DNA of 64,000 nucleotides from Streptomyces sp. NBC_00523 (lineage in GTDB: Bacteria > Actinomycetota > Actinomycetes > Streptomycetales > Streptomycetaceae): positions 6,820,001 to 6,884,000 of the forward strand of contig NZ_CP107836.1 of assembly GCF_036346615.1 (NCBI RefSeq), in the 5' to 3' direction. A program made the translations under genes and the position numbers. Positions 58,410 to 64,000 of the stretch are shown here, one piece after another (the first letter of the stretch is position 1; each line of letters opens with the position of its first letter). The notes beneath the pieces are model-generated. The model did no database searches and had not been told where the DNA came from. It saw only the letters and a list, made by a program, of their open reading frames with translations.

Positions 58410-59078
58410 ATGACGCGCGCCGCGCTGTTCGACGTGGACGGCACCCTGGTCGACACCAACTACCTGCACGTCACCGCGTGGTGGGAGGCGTTCCACCAGG
58501 CCGGGCACACCGTGCCGATGCCCGCGATCCACCGCGCGGTCGGCCTGGGCTCAGGCGACCTCGTCTCCCATCTGCTGGGCCCCGACCGGGACCGGGAACA
58601 GGACGCCGGGATCAGCGCCACGCACTCCGCGCTGTACGCCACCTATTTCGAACGCCTGCCCCCGCTGGAGGGCGCGGCGGATCTGCTGCGCGCCCTGGCC
58701 GGCCGGGGCTGGACGATCGTCCTCGCCACCTCCGCCTCCGGGCACGAGCTGAAGGCCCTGCGGCGCGCGCTCGACGCCGACGACGTCATCTCCGGGACCG
58801 CGAGCTCCGACGACGTGGACGAGGGGAAGCCCGCCCCGGACCCGATCCGTCACGCGATGGAGATCGCCGGGGCCACCAGCGAGGAGGCCGTGTACATCGG
58901 CGACTCCGTCTGGGACATGGCGGCGGCGACCAGGGCGTCGGTCCCCGCCGTGGGCCTGCTGTCGGGCGGCATTCCCCGGGCGGACCTGGAGGCGGCCGGG
59001 GCCGTGGAGATCCACGACTCCCCGGCCGCGCTCCTGGACCGCCTCGACTCCGGCGTCATCGGTCGGATGAGCGCCTGA
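58410..59078 (+). CDS. HAD superfamily hydrolase
   Basis: A 222-residue phosphatase-like HAD protein: motif I ALFDVDGTLVDTN, motif II LATSASG, motif III Lys in DEGKPAPDP and motif IV YIGDSVWDM. The cap between motifs I and II is helical, as in the phosphoglycolate phosphatase/beta-phosphoglucomutase group. AAAGGA lies about 7 bases before ATG 58410. Substrate unknown. It converges on a VOC gene 12 bases away. Confidence 0.93.
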   Translation: MTRAALFDVDGTLVDTNYLHVTAWWEAFHQAGHTVPMPAIHRAVGLGSGDLVSHLLGPDRDREQDAGISATHSALYATYFERLPPLEGAADLLRALAGRGWTIVLATSASGHELKALRRALDADDVISGTASSDDVDEGKPAPDPIRHAMEIAGATSEEAVYIGDSVWDMAAATRASVPAVGLLSGGIPRADLEAAGAVEIHDSPAALLDRLDSGVIGRMSA

Positions 59079-59090
59079 GGCCGTGCGTCC

Positions 59091-59468
59091 TCAGCTCTCG
59101 CCGTTGCACAGGCAGAACGGGTGCCCCGCCGGGTCCGCGAAGACCCGGAAGCCGCGCTTGCCGCCGTCGTCGTCCACGTCGAGGGGTGTGGCCCCGAGGG
59201 CCAGCACCTCGCGCTGGGCGGCCTCCATGTCGGTCACCTCGAAGTCCAGGTGTTCCTGCTGGGAGTTCCGGTCGGCGCGCGGCCACTCCGGCGGGCGGTA
59301 GTCGGGGGTCAGCTGGAAGGCCAGGCGCGCTCCGCCGGGGACGCGGAGGTCGTACCAGCGGTCGTTGTCGTGCGTCACCTCCCCGCCCAGCACCTTCTGG
59401 TAGAAACCGGCCAGCGCCGCCGGGTCCGGGCAGTCGATGGCAACCAGGCAGTAGGTCGCGACAGCCAT
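59091..59468 (-). CDS. VOC family protein
   Basis: A 125-residue single-domain glyoxalase-fold protein (YCLVAIDCPDPAALAGFYQKVLGGEV, later HLDFEVTDMEAAQREVLALGA and FADPAGHPFCLC). Start ATG 59468 with GAGGAAAG upstream. It is divergent from the LLM oxidoreductase gene. Function unknown; unrelated in length to the two-domain VOC protein at 39296. Confidence 0.9.
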   Translation of the reverse strand: MAVATYCLVAIDCPDPAALAGFYQKVLGGEVTHDNDRWYDLRVPGGARLAFQLTPDYRPPEWPRADRNSQQEHLDFEVTDMEAAQREVLALGATPLDVDDDGGKRGFRVFADPAGHPFCLCNGES

Positions 59469-59593
59469 GTCTTTCCTCGCTTTCGGGGTACGTGGATGCG
59501 CGGATGTCCCCTCACGGGTTCCGCAACGGGCCCGGAGAAAACATGATCCGCGGCCGTACGTTTCGACCGCCGGGGATCGGTAACCCATCCCAT

Positions 59594-60559
59594 ATGGTGC
59601 AATTCGGATACACAATGATGACCGAGCAGTCGGGACCGCGGGCACTCGTCGAGGACGTGGTGGCCGCCGAACAGGCCGGCTTCGACTTCTCCGTCACCTC
59701 CGACCACTACTTCCCCTGGCTGAAGTCCCAGGGCCACGCCCCGTACGCCTGGAGCGTGCTGGGAGCCGCCGCGCAGGCCACCACCCGCATCCCGCTGATG
59801 ACGTACGTGACCTGCCCGACCACTCGTTACCATCCTGCCGTCGTGGCGCAGAAGGCCGCGACGCTGCAACTGCTCTCCGAAGGGCGGTTCCGGCTGGGGC
59901 TCGGCTCCGGCGAGAGCCTGAACGAACACGTGGTGGGCGGCGGCTGGCCGGACGCCCGGGTGCGGCTCGACAAGCTCGAAGAGGCCGTGGAGATCATCAA
60001 GGCGCTCCTCGCCGGCGGTTACGTCAACCACCACGGCCCCCACTTCGACGTGGAGAACGCCAAGCTGTGGGACGTGCCCGACGTGGCCGTGCCCCTCGGC
60101 GTCGCCGTCTCCGGCGACCGGTCCTGCGAGATCGCGGGCCGGCTCGCGGACCTCGTGATCGCCACCGAGCCCAAGGAGGAGCTGCTCACCGACTTCGACC
60201 GGCACGGCGGCGGCGGGAAACCCCGGGTCGGCCAGCTGCCCGTCTGCTACGACCCCGACCGCGACGCGGCGGTGAAGCGGGCGCACGACCAGTTCCGCTG
60301 GTCCGTCGGCGGCTGGAAGGTCAACTCGGAACTGCCCGGCCCCTCCGCCTTCGATCAGGCCACGCAGTACGTCCGGCCCGACGACATCGCCGGGGCGGTG
60401 CCCTGCGGCGACGACGTCGGGCAGTTCGTGGAAGCGGTGCGCCCCTACGTCGACGCGGGGTTCACCGAGGTCGCCCTCGTACAGATCGGCGGAGACCACC
60501 AGAAGCCGTTCATCGACTGGGCCCAGGAGAAGCTGCTCCCCGCGCTGCGCGCGATGTGA
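59594..60559 (+). CDS. LLM-class F420-dependent oxidoreductase (TIGR03557-like)
   Basis: A 321-residue luciferase-like TIM-barrel enzyme that should use F420 or flavin. It begins MVQFGYTMMTEQSGPRALVEDVVAAEQAGFDF and contains TSDHYFPWL, TYVTCPTTRYHPAVVAQKAATL and the GRFRLGLGSGESLNEH loop typical of the G6PDH-related TIGR03557 group. ATG 59594 is preferred; the frame is open further upstream but runs through the VOC and HAD genes. The substrate is not known. Confidence 0.9.
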   Translation: MVQFGYTMMTEQSGPRALVEDVVAAEQAGFDFSVTSDHYFPWLKSQGHAPYAWSVLGAAAQATTRIPLMTYVTCPTTRYHPAVVAQKAATLQLLSEGRFRLGLGSGESLNEHVVGGGWPDARVRLDKLEEAVEIIKALLAGGYVNHHGPHFDVENAKLWDVPDVAVPLGVAVSGDRSCEIAGRLADLVIATEPKEELLTDFDRHGGGGKPRVGQLPVCYDPDRDAAVKRAHDQFRWSVGGWKVNSELPGPSAFDQATQYVRPDDIAGAVPCGDDVGQFVEAVRPYVDAGFTEVALVQIGGDHQKPFIDWAQEKLLPALRAM

Positions 60560-60572
60560 GGTGCGTACGAGG

Positions 60573-61106
60573 TCACTTGTCGCGGCCGGAGCCGTCACGT
60601 CCGTTGGGGGAGCGCGCCATCGCCCAGGCCGGGAAGACGAACCAGCAGATGAACGACCACAGCGCCATCCCGCCCACCAGCCACAGGGCGAGCGTGTTGT
60701 GCAGCGCGACGCGCATGATGAGCAGCAGCGCCGAACACATCGTGCAGAACAGCAGCACGAGCCCGAGCAGGGTGAGCCGCGACGCCCACACCACCGTCTC
60801 CGGCTTCAGATGGCGGCCGGTCAGCAGCCGGTGGTGGCTGACGGGCCCGATCAGCGCGGCGGCCGTGGCGGAACCGAGGAGCACGGTGACGACGTAGATC
60901 GTTTTGTCGGTGTCCGCGAGGGTGGTGAAGCGCGGCTGGAAGACCACAGCGAGCAGGAAGCCGAAGAGGATCTGCACCCCCGTCTGCGCCACCCGCAACT
61001 CCTGGAGCAGTTCCGTCCAGCGCCGGTCCGCCCGTTCCTCCGTCGTCTCGTTCCGCCCCCGGTGGGCGTTCTTGCGGTCGTTCTCGTCCACTCGTCCGTT
61101 GTCCAT
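60573..61106 (-). CDS. DUF6328 membrane protein
   Basis: A 177-residue protein with a charged N-terminus (ERADRRWTELLQELRVAQTGVQILFGFLLAVVFQPRF) and four hydrophobic segments, matching actinobacterial DUF6328. ATG 61106 follows a GGAGGGAGGG stretch. The function is unknown. A 48-bp palindrome lies just upstream, between it and the Rho_N gene. Confidence 0.87.
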   Translation of the reverse strand: MDNGRVDENDRKNAHRGRNETTEERADRRWTELLQELRVAQTGVQILFGFLLAVVFQPRFTTLADTDKTIYVVTVLLGSATAAALIGPVSHHRLLTGRHLKPETVVWASRLTLLGLVLLFCTMCSALLLIMRVALHNTLALWLVGGMALWSFICWFVFPAWAMARSPNGRDGSGRDK

Positions 61107-61131
61107 GTGCGATGTCCCTCCCTCCCTCGTA

Positions 61132-61179
61132 CCGAAACCTTTGTGCGCGGGCCGTACGGCCCGCGCACAAAGGTTTCGG
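61132..61179 (-). terminator. 48-bp perfect palindrome between two minus-strand genes
   Basis: Perfect inverted repeat centred at 61155/61156: the left arm begins CCGAAACCTTTGTGCG, the middle is GGCCGTACGGCC, and the right arm mirrors it exactly. It starts 14 bases past the Rho_N-protein stop (61194) and ends 25 bases before the DUF6328 start, so a terminator is the simplest reading. No U-tract. Confidence 0.7.
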
Positions 61180-61193
61180 CACGCCCTGTTCGT

Positions 61194-61520
61194 TCAGCGG
61201 CCGACGGCCTTCAGGAGCTGCTCCTTGTTCATCGTGGAGCGGCCCTCGATGTTCTTCTTCTTCGCCTCTTCGTACAGCTGGTCCTTCGTGCGGCCCTGCG
61301 CGCCCTTGTGCGAGCGCTCACCGCCGCGCTCGGAGGCGGACTTGGGGTCGCGGGTGGACGTCCTGCTCGCCGTCTTCGACTCGCCGGAGCGTGCGCGCTC
61401 CTTGTTCACCGTGCGCGCGGCGATCTCCTTGGCACGCTTCTCGGACGTGCCCCGCTTCTCCGCGCTCTCCTTCACGTGCTCGTACTGACGCTCACGCTTG
61501 GGGCTGGATCCTGCCGGCAT
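61194..61520 (-). CDS. Rho_N-domain-containing basic protein
   Basis: A 108-residue, highly charged protein. The C-terminal 35 residues (TKDQLYEEAKKKNIEGRSTMNKEQLLKAV) form a Rho N-terminal/SAP-like helix-extended-loop-helix motif, and the N-terminal part (KRERQYEHVKESAEKRGTSEKRAKEIAARTVNKERA) resembles the 'plasmid stabilization'-type DUF of actinomycetes. It may bind nucleic acid. ATG 61520 follows GGAGGA. Divergent from the LigD-type polymerase gene. Confidence 0.85.
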   Translation of the reverse strand: MPAGSSPKRERQYEHVKESAEKRGTSEKRAKEIAARTVNKERARSGESKTASRTSTRDPKSASERGGERSHKGAQGRTKDQLYEEAKKKNIEGRSTMNKEQLLKAVGR

Positions 61521-61723
61521 GACGCTGTCCTCCTCTGCTCGTGCCTCCGGTCTCCGGGTTTCCGGGCGGCCACGTCCGAAACATGGCACCGCCCCGCCGG
61601 GTACGCCCACTGGGCCGCGCGCTCGGGTGACACCACGCTCCGCCCACAGGTGAACCGGCCGACTTCGGGTACGGGGTTCCTGCCAGGGCGGGCGTGCATT
61701 CCGTTGAACAGGAGGTGCGGCAG

Positions 61724-62608
61724 ATGACCGCTCGGAAGATCCCGGAGATCAGCCGCCCCGACAAGGTCCTCTTCCCGGACGACGGCCTCACGAAGGCCGA
61801 TCTCGCCGGCTACTACCGCACGGTGGCCCGCCGCATGCTGCCCCACCTGAGGGACCGGCCCCTCATGCTGGAACGCTTCCCCGACGGGATCGGCGGACAG
61901 GGCTTCATGCAGAAGGACGTGCCCGGCTACTTCCCCGACTGGATCCACCGCGTCGAACTCCCCAAGGAGGACGGCACCGTCACCTACCCCATCGCCGACG
62001 ACACCGCCACCCTCGTCTACCTCGCGGGGCAGGCGAGCGTCACCCCGCACCGCTTCCTCTCCCGCGCCGACCGGCCCCACCACCCGGACCGGCTGGTCTT
62101 CGACCTCGACCCGCCCGGCGACGACTTCGCCCCGGTCCGCGAGGCGGCCCTCGGCCTGCACGGGCTCCTGGACGAGCTGGAACTGCCGTCCCTCGTCATG
62201 ACCACGGGCTCACGCGGACTCCACGTCGTGGTGGCGCTCGACCGCCGGGACGACTTCGACGCCGTACGGGGATTCGCCCGCGCGGTCGCCGACGCGCTGG
62301 TCACCCGTCACCCCGACCGCTTCACCACCGAGGCCCGCAAGAAGGCACGCGGCGGCCGCCTCTACCTCGACGTCCAGCGCAACGCCTACGCCCAGACCGC
62401 CGTCACGCCCTACGCGGTCCGGGCCCGTCCCGGAGCCCCCGTCGCCGCGCCCCTTGCCTGGGAGGACGTCGACGACCCGGCGCTCGACGCCCGCCGCTGG
62501 GCCCTGCGCGACGCCGACGCGCTCGCGGACCGGAACCCCTGGCACCAGCCCCCGCGGCCCCGCTCCCTCTGCCGGGCCCGCACCCTGCTCGACACGCTGA
62601 ACACGTAG
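61724..62608 (+). CDS. LigD-type primase-polymerase (non-homologous end joining)
   Basis: A 294-residue archaeo-eukaryotic primase-type polymerase, homologous to the POL domain of LigD. It includes SRPDKVLFPDDGLTKADLAGYY, MLERFPDGIGGQGFMQKDVP, the metal-binding LVFDLDPPGDDF, and SRGLHVVVAL. No ligase or nuclease domain, and no Ku gene in the window. AGGAGGT precedes ATG 61724 with good spacing; the upstream ATG 61694 is less likely. It is probably co-transcribed with the next gene. Confidence 0.93.
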   Translation: MTARKIPEISRPDKVLFPDDGLTKADLAGYYRTVARRMLPHLRDRPLMLERFPDGIGGQGFMQKDVPGYFPDWIHRVELPKEDGTVTYPIADDTATLVYLAGQASVTPHRFLSRADRPHHPDRLVFDLDPPGDDFAPVREAALGLHGLLDELELPSLVMTTGSRGLHVVVALDRRDDFDAVRGFARAVADALVTRHPDRFTTEARKKARGGRLYLDVQRNAYAQTAVTPYAVRARPGAPVAAPLAWEDVDDPALDARRWALRDADALADRNPWHQPPRPRSLCRARTLLDTLNT

Positions 62609-62627
62609 CACCGAACGGAGAACCACC

Positions 62628-63236
62628 ATGTCCAGAGCCACGACCGTGCGGAACCTGCTGGACGAGCACGGGCGGACCTACGCCGACGAAGCAGGGATCC
62701 GGCTCCGCGACACGCCCATGCCGCTGTACCAGCTGCTGACCCTGTGCGTCCTGTTCTCGGTCCCCATCAAGGCCGACATGGCGGTGGCCGCCGCCCGGGA
62801 ACTCTTCGCCGCCGGGCTGCGCACCCCGCGCGCCATGGTGGACGCGTCCTGGCAGGACCGGGTCGACGCGTTGGTCCGCGCCCACTACCGCCGCTACGAC
62901 GAGAGCACCGCCACCGCCCTCGGTGAAGGCGCCCAACTCGCCCTCGACCGGTACCACGGGGACCTGCGCAGGCTCCGCGAGGAAGCCGGCGGGGACGCGG
63001 GGAATCTGCGCGAACTGCTGAAGGAGTTCCCCCGGATCGGTCCCACGGGCGCCGACATCTTCAGCCGCGAGGCGCAGGGGCTGTGGCCCGAGCTGCGCCC
63101 CGCCTTCGACCGGCGCGCCCAGGACGCCGCCGAAGGGCTCGGGCTGCCGCGCGCACCGGAGAGGCTGGCCGGTCTCGTCGCCGACGAGGACCTGCCCCGG
63201 CTGGCCGCCGCGCTCGTACGGGTCGGGCTGGGGTGA
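62628..63236 (+). CDS. Endonuclease III-like (HhH-GPD-type) protein
   Basis: A 202-residue helical protein reminiscent of the HhH-GPD DNA glycosylase fold: PMPLYQLLTLCVLFSVPIKADMAVAAARELF followed later by LLKEFPRIGPTGADIFSREAQ, which would be the hairpin and catalytic-loop region. There is no iron-sulfur cysteine cluster, and the usual catalytic Lys is not obvious, so activity is uncertain. It lies 19 bases after the LigD-type polymerase and is likely in the same operon. Confidence 0.75.
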   Translation: MSRATTVRNLLDEHGRTYADEAGIRLRDTPMPLYQLLTLCVLFSVPIKADMAVAAARELFAAGLRTPRAMVDASWQDRVDALVRAHYRRYDESTATALGEGAQLALDRYHGDLRRLREEAGGDAGNLRELLKEFPRIGPTGADIFSREAQGLWPELRPAFDRRAQDAAEGLGLPRAPERLAGLVADEDLPRLAAALVRVGLG

Positions 63237-63248
63237 CCGGCCCCGCCG

Positions 63249-64000
63249 TCACCACCCCGTCCAGAGCAGATGGTTGACGGCGAGAGCCACCACCGCCTGC
63301 GCGGCGAGCCAGCCCCGGCGGCCCCGGTCGGGCAGCAGCGCCGCCGCGGGGAGCAGCCACACCATGAACGGCTGCCAGATCCGCTCCGTCTCCGCCTTGC
63401 TCATGCCCGACAGATCGGCCGCCAGCAGCAGGAACAGCGCCACGAGGACCAGCGGCACCAGACGCTCCGGCGCACTCGCCTCCCCGCCGCGCAACGCCCG
63501 TACGGCACCCGGCGCCCCCGCGAAGACGCGCCGCAGCCCCGCGACCGTCGCCGGGCCCACCGCGATCACGGTGCATGCCAGATTCGCCCACACCCAGTAC
63601 CCGAACGGCCGGAACCCGCCCGCGCCCTGGTGGTAGCGCTCCACGAGCACGTGGTACGCCTCCCACCAGTTGAAGCCCGCCGCCGTGAACGCGACCGGCG
63701 CCACCAGGGCCCCGAGCAACGCGAGCGGCAGCGGCCGTGCGGTGCGGGCGAGCACGAGGACGGCCAGGAGCAGGAGCGCGATCAGCGGCAGCCCGTAACT
63801 CAGATAGCAGAGCCAGCCGTAGAGCAGGCCCGCGCCCAGTGCCGCGGCCCCCGGGCTCCGCACCGTGCGCGTCGCCGCCAGGGTCAGCAGGGCGACCGAC
63901 CAGGCGGCGATCGCCGCGAAGTAGGCGTCCGCGGAGGTCCCGGCCCAGACCGCGACCGGGGCCAGGACGAGGAACGGCGCCGCGCGCCGGGCGATGTCCT
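63249..64000 (-). CDS. Polytopic membrane protein, GT-C-like (5' end outside window)
   Basis: Minus-strand frame open through the right edge; the last 250 residues are visible. Many hydrophobic segments (FLVLAPVAVWAGTSADAYF, LLYGWLCYLSYGLPLIALLLL and others) alternate with short loops, and GFNWWEAYHVLVERYHQGAGGFRPFGYWVWAN and MSKAETERIWQPFMVWLLPAA lie near the end. The layout resembles actinobacterial GT-C type mannosyl/arabinosyl-transferase-like proteins, but the N-terminal catalytic loop is not in view. It converges on the HhH gene with a 12-base gap. Confidence 0.75.
   Translation of the reverse strand, partial: DIARRAAPFLVLAPVAVWAGTSADAYFAAIAAWSVALLTLAATRTVRSPGAAALGAGLLYGWLCYLSYGLPLIALLLLAVLVLARTARPLPLALLGALVAPVAFTAAGFNWWEAYHVLVERYHQGAGGFRPFGYWVWANLACTVIAVGPATVAGLRRVFAGAPGAVRALRGGEASAPERLVPLVLVALFLLLAADLSGMSKAETERIWQPFMVWLLPAAALLPDRGRRGWLAAQAVVALAVNHLLWTGW

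Noticed and set aside
58388..59593. Long open frame upstream of the LLM oxidoreductase
   Set aside because: It overlaps the HAD and VOC genes, which have full motifs; LLM family homology starts at ATG 59594.
1..64000. Search by eye for tRNA, rRNA, CRISPR, IS elements and att repeats
   Set aside because: No cloverleaf with a TTCGA arm, no spaced direct repeats and no transposase-like protein was found; small RNAs cannot be excluded without tools.

Overview
The window is high-GC DNA (roughly 70% or more by eye) with strong third-position GC, GTG and TTG starts, and families typical of Streptomyces: MbtH, ANTAR, DUF5709, KatE, a SigB/SigF-type sigma factor and F420/LLM oxidoreductases. I read it as chromosomal DNA of a Streptomyces species. 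It starts inside a biosynthetic gene cluster and runs into ordinary, partly stress-related chromosomal genes.

Bases 1-26205 are the 3' end of a non-ribosomal peptide cluster. One giant synthetase (7,915 residues visible, cut by the left edge) has seven modules and a thioesterase, followed by an MbtH protein, a cytochrome P450, a SRPBCC protein and a 66-residue unknown. The adenylation pockets, read by eye, give X - Thr - X - Pro-like - Phe - Tyr (with an N-methyltransferase) - Val-like, with no epimerase. That is the order of Ahp cyclodepsipeptides (cyanopeptolin type serine-protease inhibitors): acyl-X-Thr-X-Ahp-Phe-NMeTyr-Val closed by an ester to Thr. The P450 is the natural candidate for turning the Pro-derived residue into Ahp. 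This is the most interesting system in the window.

Bases 26251-36968 hold an unknown gene and then a fructan/sugar locus. It comprises a secreted GH32 fructan hydrolase (minus strand) divergent from an ABC importer (lipoprotein, permease, ATPase), a LacI regulator, a PfkB sugar kinase, a ROK regulator and an SDR. The same 14-bp LacI-type palindrome lies in front of both the GH32 gene and the importer, so the set looks like one regulon.

Bases 37061-54025 are housekeeping and stress genes: a GT4 glycosyltransferase, a SigB/F-like sigma factor, VOC proteins, a FUSC permease with a drastically shortened molybdopterin oxidoreductase and a TTG-coupled partner, DUF5709, catalase KatE, an APC transporter, a class II amidotransferase, a DJ-1/PfpI protein, a haem-oxygenase-like iron enzyme, a lipoprotein, GAF-ANTAR and PAS-GAF proteins, and a YbdK-type carboxylate-amine ligase.

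Bases 54050-64000 begin with a decayed Orn/Lys/Arg decarboxylase (frameshift, missing PLP-lysine segment). After it come a small CsbD-like protein, a Zn-alcohol dehydrogenase, a sugar-epimerase-like SDR, an isochorismatase, a HAD hydrolase, a VOC protein, an LLM oxidoreductase, DUF6328 and Rho_N-domain proteins flanking a 48-bp perfect palindrome, a LigD-type polymerase, a helix-hairpin-helix-like protein, and a polytopic membrane protein cut by the right edge. I saw no tRNA, rRNA, CRISPR array, insertion sequence or att site.
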